From assembly GCF_964019545.1 (NCBI RefSeq), contig NZ_OZ026451.1, positions 1,359,001-1,423,000 on the forward strand: a DNA stretch of 64,000 nt, given 5' to 3'. This stretch comes from Rickettsiella endosymbiont of Xylota segnis. GTDB taxonomy: Bacteria > Pseudomonadota > Gammaproteobacteria > Diplorickettsiales > Diplorickettsiaceae. Positions 56,875-64,000 of this stretch are shown piece after piece (position 1 is the stretch's first letter; every line of letters begins with the position of its first letter). Under the pieces are notes generated by a model. The model did not search any database, was not told the origin of the DNA, and saw only the letters and a program-made list of their open reading frames with translations. The translations under genes were made by a program, and so were the position numbers.

Positions 56875-56996
56875 ATACTCACAGCAATTGAATTTTTGAC
56901 AAGTGCTGCATCCATTCAATAATGGGGTATATACAATCACAATGAGGATTGCGAATTGAGGGGTAACATAGACAAAAATTCAAGTGCGAAGAGTAT
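56875..56996 (+). repeat. Palindromic-end repeat element, copy I (near-consensus)
   Basis: This 122-bp copy starts ATACTCACAGCAATTGAATT and ends CAAGTGCGAAGAGTAT. It lies between the dprA start and the ppa stop. Its right half keeps GAGG, TTG and an open frame (MRGNIDKNSSAKSI) but runs into the antisense of ppa, so it starts no gene. Confidence 0.9.
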
Positions 56997-57001
56997 TAAG
57001 T

Positions 57002-57532
57002 TTATTGTTTATAACGGCTCATACTCGCCTCAATTTCAATTCTTGCTTGTTCTGGTCCTACCCAGCCTGTCACTTTAACCCACTTTCCAACCTCTAAATC
57101 CTTATAATGTTCAAAGAAATGTTGAATACTTTGTGTGAGTTGTTCAGGTAAATCTTGCCAAGTTTTTACTTGATGATACAGCGAAGATAATTTATCGATA
57201 GGCACAGCTAAAATTTTCGCATCGATGCCTGATTCATCTTCCATCTTTAACATTCCAATAGGTCGGCAACAGATCACACAACCGATTAACAATGGAAAAG
57301 GGGCTACTACCAAAACATCAACGGGATCACCATCTTCTGATAATGTGGAAGGAACATAACCGTAATTACAGGGATAGTACATGGCGGTGCCTAAAAAACG
57401 ATCAACACGTAATGCACCTGTTTCTTTATCTACCTCATATTTAATCGGGTCACTATGGCTAGGAATTTCTATCACTACATTTATTTCATCGGGGACTTTT
57501 TTCCCTGGACCTAATTTTACAAGCGCATTCAT
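57002..57532 (-). CDS. ppa: Inorganic pyrophosphatase
   Basis: Ppa hydrolyses pyrophosphate and pulls biosynthesis forward. The 176-residue protein equals E. coli in length. It has [31 protein letters not shown] and the metal-binding signature [10 protein letters not shown]. The gene is flanked on both sides by repeat copies (I and J). Confidence 0.97.
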   Translation of the reverse strand: MNALVKLGPGKKVPDEINVVIEIPSHSDPIKYEVDKETGALRVDRFLGTAMYYPCNYGYVPSTLSEDGDPVDVLVVAPFPLLIGCVICCRPIGMLKMEDESGIDAKILAVPIDKLSSLYHQVKTWQDLPEQLTQSIQHFFEHYKDLEVGKWVKVTGWVGPEQARIEIEASMSRYKQ

Positions 57533-57571
57533 AATTTTATATTTCCTAAAATTCTAATTTTATCGCATAAT

Positions 57572-57691
57572 ATACTTACAGCAATTTGGTTTGGAAGTAG
57601 ACTGCGTAGTAAAGCAACCGGAGTGTATTAATATACATGAGGATTGCCAAGTGAGAAGCAACACAGTCAAGAATCAAAGTGCGAAGAGTAT
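57572..57691 (+). repeat. Palindromic-end repeat element, copy J
   Basis: This 120-bp copy starts ATACTTACAGCAATTTGG and ends AAAGTGCGAAGAGTAT, between the divergent ppa and HIT genes. A TTG in it (57644) is in frame with the HIT gene, but GAGG is too close to serve it. Confidence 0.85.
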
Positions 57692-57739
57692 AATAAACAA
57701 ACTTTACGACTTAGGCTAGCCCAGTTAATAAGGCTTATT

Positions 57740-58081
57740 ATGGACTGTATTTTCTGTAAAATTATTAAAAAAGAACTCCCCGCTGAAATAACTTATCAAG
57801 ATGAAAATATTATTGCCTTTAATGATAGACACCCACGTGCCCCTGTTCATCAATTAATTGTACCCAGAAAGCATATCTCAACACTTAATGATCTGACAGA
57901 AGATGATACGCTGCTGGCAGGAAATATATTACAAATAGCTCGTCATTTAGCTAAAAAAGAAAATATTGCTCAGTCTGGTTATCGAACAGTTTTTAATTGC
58001 AATAAAGATGGCGGACAAGAAGTTTTCCATCTACATCTACATCTGCTAGGCGGTAGACCCCTGCATTGGCCTCCAGGTTAA
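57740..58081 (+). CDS. hinT: HIT-family nucleotide hydrolase (HinT-like)
   Basis: HinT-type proteins hydrolyse nucleoside phosphoramidates. From the ATG at 57740, with AAGG six bases upstream, the 113-residue protein has MDCIFCKIIKKELPAEITYQ (zinc-type CxxC) and the triad HLHLHLLGG at residues 96-104. The frame is open 32 codons further up into repeat copy J, but family proteins begin at MDCIFCK. Confidence 0.92.
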   Translation: MDCIFCKIIKKELPAEITYQDENIIAFNDRHPRAPVHQLIVPRKHISTLNDLTEDDTLLAGNILQIARHLAKKENIAQSGYRTVFNCNKDGGQEVFHLHLHLLGGRPLHWPPG

Positions 58082-58226
58082 TAGTAAGCTCCACAATTAG
58101 CTTTTATTTGCGTTTTTAAGCTATTTATTATTTCTCCAATGTCTTAAATCTCTTGCCAAGCGAAGGGAAGCCTAGGTATATTTCCTTTTTAAGAAAATAA
58201 TTTAGTATACTGATTGGGGGATCATC

Positions 58227-58802
58227 ATGGATTTAGTAACACTAATTTTAGCGTGCAGTTTATATGCTGACAACACTATCCCCTATGCCATAATCCAAAC
58301 CGGAACCCGAAATAACCCATTAGTCGTTACTGTTGATGACGATACTAAGACTTTTAAAACGATTCCTGCTGCTGTTCAGTATACGCAAACTCAAATTGCA
58401 CAAGGAAAAAATCTAGAAATCGGCTTGATGCAAATTTCTAGTCGATGGCTTCCAGAAATCGGCGCTCATGCTTCTGATTTATTTAGACCTTGTAAAAATC
58501 TGGTTGTTGCCACACAAATTTTAGAAAAATTGCGCTTAAAATGTCAATCTATTGTTGCTAATAATCCGAACACAGATATTCAGGCTTGTGTACTTTCATT
58601 ATACAAAAGCAAAAATTTACAGAGTGGATTACCTTATGCACATCAGGTAATCGAATATGCGAAAATCCATCCATTTAATGAACTTGCTGAAAAAGCACGG
58701 GACCCAGGAATGTTAGCTGCAATAGAAAAAACAAACATTAAGCCTGTACATTCTAAACAAACCCTAACAGAGAATAGTCATTCTGAAGATTATCCATCCT
58801 AG
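58227..58802 (+). CDS. VirB1-like (lytic transglycosylase fold) protein, catalytic glutamate apparently lost
   Basis: VirB1-type enzymes open peptidoglycan for type IV secretion systems. The 191-residue protein has ILACSLY near the start, KNLEIGLMQISSRWL (about residues 68-82, the QINSR-type motif), LFRPCKNLVVATQILEKL and a Y-K repeat typical of the fold. Where active members have AI..ESGxNP, this one has AIIQTGTRNNP (residues 21-31), so the ES pair reads GT. It lacks a signal peptide; the C-terminus is polar. GGGGGA lies before the ATG, with TATACT at about 58206. Function may be structural. No secretion genes adjoin it. Confidence 0.66.
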   Translation: MDLVTLILACSLYADNTIPYAIIQTGTRNNPLVVTVDDDTKTFKTIPAAVQYTQTQIAQGKNLEIGLMQISSRWLPEIGAHASDLFRPCKNLVVATQILEKLRLKCQSIVANNPNTDIQACVLSLYKSKNLQSGLPYAHQVIEYAKIHPFNELAEKARDPGMLAAIEKTNIKPVHSKQTLTENSHSEDYPS

Positions 58803-58821
58803 CATTACAGTATAAAATCAT

Positions 58822-59268
58822 ATGCCAAATCCAACAGTCGACTTTTATATATTAAATACACTTATGCAAGAAGATATTTATCGTTTTATCTGCCGATTAG
58901 TCGATAAAGCTTATCTTCTGCAAAAAAAAATTTATATCCAGGTTAATTCGGATGAGGAAGGTCAACGTTTAGATGATTTACTATGGACCTTTCGTGATAT
59001 TAGTTTTATTCCTCATAGTTACTTAGGAGCTAATTCAACCCTCAACCCGGTGTTATCTGTTAATATTGCTACCAAAAAACCCAGTAAACTTGATGCTGAG
59101 ATTTTATTTAATCTTAGTCATGAAGTTCCAACCTACTTTCCTGAATTCTCGCGTATTATTGAAGTGGTATCAGAAGAAACAAAAAATAAAAATCAATCGC
59201 GCCAGAAATATAAATTTTATAAAGCACAGAACTGTCAATTAACCATGCATAATATAAGCGCATCATGA
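58822..59268 (+). CDS. holC: DNA polymerase III chi subunit HolC
   Basis: HolC links the clamp loader to SSB. The 148-residue protein has VDFYILNT...RFICRLVDKAYLLQKKIYIQ, DDLLWTFRDISFIPHS and a C-terminal FPEFSRIIEVV, all of the chi family. It overlaps valS by 4 bp, the conserved holC-valS arrangement. Confidence 0.92.
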   Translation: MPNPTVDFYILNTLMQEDIYRFICRLVDKAYLLQKKIYIQVNSDEEGQRLDDLLWTFRDISFIPHSYLGANSTLNPVLSVNIATKKPSKLDAEILFNLSHEVPTYFPEFSRIIEVVSEETKNKNQSRQKYKFYKAQNCQLTMHNISAS

Positions 59269-62021
59269 TTAATAAAAATTATGACTCTAAAAAGATAGAA
59301 GCTCATTGGCGAAAACAATGGGAAATGAATACTTATTTTCAACCTACTGGTCAAGGTGAACCCTATTGCATCGTACTTCCTCCTCCCAATGTAACGGGAA
59401 GTTTGCATATGGGGCATGGTTTTCAAGTAACGTTGATGGATGCATTAATTCGATATCAACGCATGTGTGGGAAAAATGTTTTATGGCAAGGCGGCACGGA
59501 TCATGCAGGCATTGCCACACAAATGGTAGTAGAACGTCAATTGTTGGCTCAAGGAAAATCTCGACATGACTTAGGTCGTGAATTATTTGTAGAAGCCATT
59601 TGGGAATGGAAAAAGAAATCTGGCGGCATGATAACAGAACAATTACGTTATATGGGTGCTTCCATAGATTGGACACGAGAACGATTTACTCGCGATGTAC
59701 ATTTTTCTGCAGCTGTAGAGAAAGTATTCATTGATTTATATAAACAAGGTTTAATTTATCGGGGTAAACGTTTGGTAAACTGGGATCCTCAGCTTTTAAC
59801 AGCAGTTTCTGATCTTGAAGTGATCAACCAAGAAGAGCCTGGCCACTTATGGACTATTCGCTATCCATTATTGAATAGCAATGATTTTTTATTAGTCGCC
59901 ACTACAAGACCCGAAACTTTATTTGGAGATGTCGCCGTAGCCGTACATCCGGATGATCCCCGCTATCAATCTTACATTGGGAAACAAATAAAACTCCCCT
60001 TAACTGACCGCGTTATTCCAATAATTGCAGACATTTCAGTTGAACCTACTTTTGGTAGTGGTTGCGTAAAGATCACTCCCGCACATGATTTTAATGATTA
60101 TGCAACCGCACAAAGGCATCATTTAACTAGCATTAATATTTTCACACCCAATGCCTATCTTAATGAGCATGTTCCTGAAAACTTTCAAGGTTTAGAACGC
60201 TTTGCTGCACGAAAAAAAATCATCAACGATTTAGAGCAACTCGGGTTAATAGAGAAGATAGAAGCTTACCAAATAAAAATTCCGCGTGGGGATCGCTCAG
60301 GCGTTGTGATAGAACCCTATCTTACTGATCAATGGTTTATGTCGATGCAACCCCTAGCTAAAACCGCTATCCTATCCATCACTCAAGAACAACTTGATTT
60401 TATTCCAGAAACTTGGCGCAAGGTTTGTTTACAATGGCTAGAAAATATTGAAGATTGGTGTATTAGCCGACAGCTTTGGTGGGGACATCGAATTCCTGCC
60501 TGGCATGACGAACTAGGCCAATTCTATGTTGGCAAAGATGAAAAAAGTATTCGCCAGCAATACTCCTTAGATCCTAAAGTGACACTTAAACAAGATGAAG
60601 ATGTATTAGATACTTGGTTTTCATCAGCACTTTGGCCTTTTGTCACGTTAGGCTGGCCAGAAGCTACTAAAGAATTAGCTTTTTTTTATCCGACTAATGT
60701 TTTAGTAACCGGATTTGATATTATCTTTTTTTGGGTAGCTCGTATGTTAATGCTGGGACTACATTTTACGGGTAAGGTTCCCTTTAAAGAAGTCTATGTA
60801 ACTGGTTTGATACGAGATCATGAAGGCCAAAAAATGTCCAAATCGAAAGGTAATGTTTTAGATCCTCTCGATGTAATATTAGGTATAAGCCTAGATGATT
60901 TAGTGGTAAAACGTACTCAAGGTTTATTACAGCCACAAATGGCAAAAAAAATTGAACAGTCTACTAGGCAACAATTTCCACAAGGAATTCCTGCATTAGG
61001 CACTGATGCTTTACGATTCACTTTTTGTGCATTAGCCTCACCTACACGCGATATACGTTTTGATTTGAATCGAACTGAAGGCTACCGAAATTTTTGCAAT
61101 AAGCTTTGGAATGCATCACGTTTTGTTTTAACATATACGTCTAATCAAACAAGCTTTAAATCATTGCCCCCACTAACTCTCTCCATTAACCGTGCTTTTT
61201 ATTCTTTATTGCAAAACACTATTGCTGATATGCATAGGCATTTTCAAGATTATCGATTTGATCTAATGGCGCAAACGATTTATGAATTTATTTGGAATGA
61301 ATATTGTGATTGGTATGTTGAATTAGCTAAACCTATTTTAGCCAATGCTAACTCACCAGCAGGACAAGAAACCTTGACTTGCTTAATTGTTGTTTTAGAA
61401 ACCTGTTTACGCTTGCTACATCCTCTAATGCCCTTTGTAACCGAAGAAATTTGGCAAACCATCGGGCCATTAGCCGGTGAAACAGGGAATAGTTTAATGA
61501 TTAAGAGTTATCCTGTATTTAATAAAAATAAAAAAGATACTAACGCAGAACAGGATTTAATTTGGTTAAAAACTATAGTACATACGGTTCGTATGCTGCG
61601 TAGCGAAATGAATATAATTCCTGGTAAAAAAATTCCCTTATTGCTTTATAAAGGAGATCATAAAGACCGCGAAAATACTCATATTTTTCTTAACGACATT
61701 ATGAATCTTGCAAAAATAAATGAAATAGATTGGCTAGCAGAAAAAGAAAAAACCGCTAATTATGCTATGGGCTTAGTGGGTAGCTTAGAATTACTTATCC
61801 CTATGGAAGGATTAATCGATACCGAAGCAGAAATACAGCGCTTAAAAAAAGAAATTCTAAAAATTAAAAAAGAAATCGAACGAGCCGAGTCCAAACTAGC
61901 TAATTCAGCATTTGTGAAAAAAGCACCTCCAGAAATTATTGCTCAAGAACGGCAACGCTTAATCGAGTTTACAAATACTTATACTAAACTGCAAAGCCAA
62001 TTAAATTCGTTTATTAATTAA
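59265..62021 (+). CDS. valS: Valyl-tRNA synthetase
   Basis: ValS charges tRNA-Val. The 918-residue class I enzyme has the HIGH motif HMGH (residues 48-51) in PPPNVTGSLHMGH and the editing domain with TTRPETLFGDVAVAVHP. KMSKS lies near residue 523 (GQKMSKSKGNVLDPLD). A C-terminal coiled coil (about 845-915, EAEIQRLKKEILKIKKEIER) follows. E. coli ValS is 951. Translation is coupled to holC. Confidence 0.97.
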   Translation: MINKNYDSKKIEAHWRKQWEMNTYFQPTGQGEPYCIVLPPPNVTGSLHMGHGFQVTLMDALIRYQRMCGKNVLWQGGTDHAGIATQMVVERQLLAQGKSRHDLGRELFVEAIWEWKKKSGGMITEQLRYMGASIDWTRERFTRDVHFSAAVEKVFIDLYKQGLIYRGKRLVNWDPQLLTAVSDLEVINQEEPGHLWTIRYPLLNSNDFLLVATTRPETLFGDVAVAVHPDDPRYQSYIGKQIKLPLTDRVIPIIADISVEPTFGSGCVKITPAHDFNDYATAQRHHLTSINIFTPNAYLNEHVPENFQGLERFAARKKIINDLEQLGLIEKIEAYQIKIPRGDRSGVVIEPYLTDQWFMSMQPLAKTAILSITQEQLDFIPETWRKVCLQWLENIEDWCISRQLWWGHRIPAWHDELGQFYVGKDEKSIRQQYSLDPKVTLKQDEDVLDTWFSSALWPFVTLGWPEATKELAFFYPTNVLVTGFDIIFFWVARMLMLGLHFTGKVPFKEVYVTGLIRDHEGQKMSKSKGNVLDPLDVILGISLDDLVVKRTQGLLQPQMAKKIEQSTRQQFPQGIPALGTDALRFTFCALASPTRDIRFDLNRTEGYRNFCNKLWNASRFVLTYTSNQTSFKSLPPLTLSINRAFYSLLQNTIADMHRHFQDYRFDLMAQTIYEFIWNEYCDWYVELAKPILANANSPAGQETLTCLIVVLETCLRLLHPLMPFVTEEIWQTIGPLAGETGNSLMIKSYPVFNKNKKDTNAEQDLIWLKTIVHTVRMLRSEMNIIPGKKIPLLLYKGDHKDRENTHIFLNDIMNLAKINEIDWLAEKEKTANYAMGLVGSLELLIPMEGLIDTEAEIQRLKKEILKIKKEIERAESKLANSAFVKKAPPEIIAQERQRLIEFTNTYTKLQSQLNSFIN

Positions 62022-62065
62022 TTTAAATTCAACTCCATAATTTTCGTTCTGCTTGTAATTTAACC

Positions 62066-62385
62066 TTAAATAGATTTTATAAAACTATTTTTACTATATG
62101 AATGCTCTTTAAGAATTAAATCTATCTCTGTTTTATTTTTAACTTCTTTTTTAAAGAAAGCTAGATTTGGTGAAATTTTAGTATCATCCTGCAGGATCGC
62201 CTCCAAATAAGAGATAAGTCTTTCTCAAACTCTTCAACAAATTCTGGGAGAGTTAAAGTTTCCATTTTATTTTCGCTGTTGGTTCTCAAATTAATTGTCT
62301 CTTCCAGTATAAAGTCATTAGAGGTATCTTGAAACAAAGAAGCTAAAACGACGTCTTTTACGCCTGGCATACAATTATCTCTCAT
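62066..62385 (-). pseudogene. Orphan small gene interrupted by a frameshift
   Basis: A 74-codon frame (62385 to 62161) begins MRDNCMPGVKDVVLASLF and is protein-like up to LPEFVEEFEK. At about 62221, in AAA on the minus strand, a shift of one base joins it to a second protein-like frame. That frame (RLISYLEAILQDDTKIS...) ends ...KNSFIKSI at the stop 62066-62068. The joined product would be about 106 residues. The second frame has no start codon of its own. A single lost base (or an assembly error) explains this. No family is recognised and no ribosome site is seen. Confidence 0.5.
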
Positions 62386-62517
62386 CGGATTTTAAAATTC
62401 TAAATCATCTTTAAATTTTAGCTAATACTTTGACGTCTATTTATTAAGGTTTTATTAAGGCTAGCCATTTTTGCTAGCAGCACGTAACATATCATCAACT
62501 GAATTAATTCTGTAATT

Positions 62518-63234
62518 ATGCGACAAATCATTTTAGATACTGAAACCACTGGCAGAGACGTTAATGACGGCCACAGGATCATTGAAATTGGCTGCTTGGA
62601 AATGATCGACCGTCGTCTCACTAAACAACAATTTCATTGTTTCCTAAATCCAGGTCGAGATAGTGAGGCTGGTGCGTTTGCAGTTCATGGCTTAAGCACC
62701 GAATTCCTTCTGGATAAACCCTTATTTAAAACTATTGCAGAAGAATTATTGGAATTCATTCAGGGTTCCCAACTTATTATCCATAATGCACCTTTCGATC
62801 TGGGCTTTTTAGATAACGAATTAAAATTAACCAAAAAAAAGTATAAAAAAATTACAGATTATTGCCAAGTTTTAGATACGCTTCCATTAGCTCGTCAATT
62901 GCACCCGGGACAACGCAATAGTTTAGATGCACTTTGCAAACGCTATGATATTGATAATTCGAAACGTGATAAGCATGGTGCTTTATTGGATGCTGAATTG
63001 TTAGCTCGAGTTTACCTCGCCATGACTGGTGGCCAAACTCATCTGTTCAATGAAGAACAGATATCACATGCTATTCAAACGACTGCGCATAAAAAAATTA
63101 CCGATGAAGTTATATTATTACCTATCATCTATGCCACTAACGAAGAATTAATAGCGCATCAAAAGCGTTTAACTAGCATTAATAAATTATCTGGCCAGTG
63201 TAAATGGCCTATTGATGCTGAGGAAATTAATTAA
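62518..63234 (+). CDS. dnaQ: DNA polymerase III epsilon subunit DnaQ (3'-5' proofreading exonuclease)
   Basis: DnaQ proofreads for the replicative polymerase. The 238-residue protein has Exo I DTETTG (7-12), Exo II IIHNAPFDLGFLDNEL and Exo III HGALLDAELLA. The C-terminus (about residues 185-238) would bind the alpha subunit. Size matches E. coli (243). The nhaA start follows immediately after its stop, so the two are probably cotranscribed. Confidence 0.95.
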   Translation: MRQIILDTETTGRDVNDGHRIIEIGCLEMIDRRLTKQQFHCFLNPGRDSEAGAFAVHGLSTEFLLDKPLFKTIAEELLEFIQGSQLIIHNAPFDLGFLDNELKLTKKKYKKITDYCQVLDTLPLARQLHPGQRNSLDALCKRYDIDNSKRDKHGALLDAELLARVYLAMTGGQTHLFNEEQISHAIQTTAHKKITDEVILLPIIYATNEELIAHQKRLTSINKLSGQCKWPIDAEEIN

Positions 63235-64000
63235 ATGCGCATCAAGTTTCTACACAAATTCATACAGCTGGAGGCTTCAGGTGGCATTTCTTTAGGAATT
63301 GCCACGCTATTAGCTTTAATTCTCGCTAATTCGAGTTGGCAAACTTATTATCAAACATTCCTAAATTTCAACGTGAATATAGGCCCAAGCATCCATTTTT
63401 CTTTTTTACATTTTATCAATGATGGCTTGATGACTATTTTCTTTTTTTTAGTCAGCCTTGAAATTAAACGAGAATTAGTTCAGGGGGAACTCAATACACT
63501 CACTAAAGCATTGCTACCCACTCTCGCGGCTATAGGCGGAATGATAATTCCCGCTTTAGTTTATTTAACCATTAATCATGGATATCCTCAGCTTATTTCG
63601 GGTTGGGCAATACCTATGGCGACAGATATTGCTTTTTCGTTAGGAGTACTATCCCTGCTTGGCAAGCATATACCCGTTGCTTTAAAAATTTTCTTAATGG
63701 CATTAGCTATCATTGATGACCTTGGTGCAATTATCGTCATCGCAATTTTTTATACTCAGCAAATAGGCTGGCTATATTTATTTTTATCTTTACTGACTTT
63801 TATTGGATTACTAAGCTTAAACTATTTTAAAATTCAAGAATTTCTTCCATACTGTTTGTTAGGCATAACTTTATGGATACTCATATTTAACTCGGGTATT
63901 CATGCAACAATTGCTGGCGTATTGTTTGGCTTAACTATTCCCCTAAATAGTAGCAATAAAAATTTTAATTCTTTACTGCATCATTTAATACATCAATTAC
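63235..64000 (+). CDS. nhaA: Na+/H+ antiporter NhaA (N-terminal part, runs off the window)
   Basis: NhaA expels sodium in exchange for protons. The first 255 residues are present and begin MRIKFLHKFIQLEASGG, the family's N-terminus. FFFLVSLEIKRELVQGEL follows, then PMATDIAFSLGVLSLLGKH (an essential aspartate) and MALAIIDDLGAIIVIAIFY with the aspartate pair that binds Na+. The ATG follows the dnaQ stop directly. The C-terminal third is outside the window. Confidence 0.93.
   Translation, partial: MRIKFLHKFIQLEASGGISLGIATLLALILANSSWQTYYQTFLNFNVNIGPSIHFSFLHFINDGLMTIFFFLVSLEIKRELVQGELNTLTKALLPTLAAIGGMIIPALVYLTINHGYPQLISGWAIPMATDIAFSLGVLSLLGKHIPVALKIFLMALAIIDDLGAIIVIAIFYTQQIGWLYLFLSLLTFIGLLSLNYFKIQEFLPYCLLGITLWILIFNSGIHATIAGVLFGLTIPLNSSNKNFNSLLHHLIHQL

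Noticed and set aside
56746-56940. Minus-strand ORF of 64 codons upstream of dprA
   Set aside because: It runs through repeat copy I and its product is not protein-like; the repeat explains the sequence.
59344-59676. Minus-strand ORF of 110 codons inside valS
   Set aside because: Antisense shadow of a conserved valS region with no ribosome site.

Overview
The window is an AT-rich (roughly one third G+C by eye), gene-dense chromosomal segment of a gammaproteobacterium. Gene content and order (holC-valS, lptFG divergent from pepA, bamD divergent from rluD-pgeF, rpsP-rimM-trmD-rplS, groESL, dnaQ) are gammaproteobacterial. The reduced base composition, the small serine/lysine-rich orphan proteins, the large NAD-glutamate dehydrogenase and the candidate Csr/Rsm small RNA suggest a host-associated member of the Legionellales, perhaps near Rickettsiella or Coxiella; that placement is inference. 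No rRNA, tRNA, CRISPR array, prophage or transposase gene was seen.

Layout: 1-5 kb holds the 5' part of a glutamate dehydrogenase gene, ubiG, gph, an orphan coiled-coil protein, yciA, minDE (no minC beside them) and recO. 5.7-11 kb holds a SlyB-like lipoprotein, an AmpG-like permease, groESL behind a sigma-32 promoter, and htpX. 11-18.5 kb holds a beta-oxidation block (fadE, thiolase, fadB-like) and type IV minor pilins pilV-pilW-pilX. 18.5-28.5 kb holds a small lipoprotein, pepA, lptFG, nadE, bamD, rluD, pgeF and an outer-membrane barrel protein. 28.7-34.7 kb holds a CNNM transporter, a shortened ypjD, ffh, the rpsP operon and ogt. 34.7-44 kb holds a candidate CsrA-sequestering small RNA, comEC, pitA, dapE, an L,D-transpeptidase, an AT-hook protein and gltA. 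44-56.7 kb holds rluC, adk, a PolB-like exonuclease, rlmD, dacB, relA, xseA, topA and dprA. The end holds ppa, a HIT hydrolase, a VirB1-like protein, holC, valS, a frameshifted orphan gene, dnaQ and the start of nhaA.

Two signals stand out. First, a non-coding stretch between ogt and comEC holds five AAGGA motifs, two of them presented in hairpin loops, followed by a strong intrinsic terminator: the signature of a CsrB/RsmY-type RNA. Second, a family of about 120-bp elements with imperfect terminal inverted repeats (ATACTC...GAGTAT) is scattered through the window: eight near-full copies, one clear half copy and one doubtful fragment. Most are intergenic, but one copy supplies the Shine-Dalgarno sequence, TTG start and first codons of gph, and the half copy lies in frame inside dprA. 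Both genes read the element in the same frame, giving nearly the same peptide. This resembles the protein-invading palindromic elements of Rickettsia, but the sequence family looks different.

Functionally the region is mostly housekeeping. Accessory interest lies in natural-transformation parts (comEC, dprA, minor pilins), fatty-acid degradation, small secreted-looking orphans, an AT-hook DNA-binding protein and a VirB1-like protein that seems to lack its catalytic glutamate.
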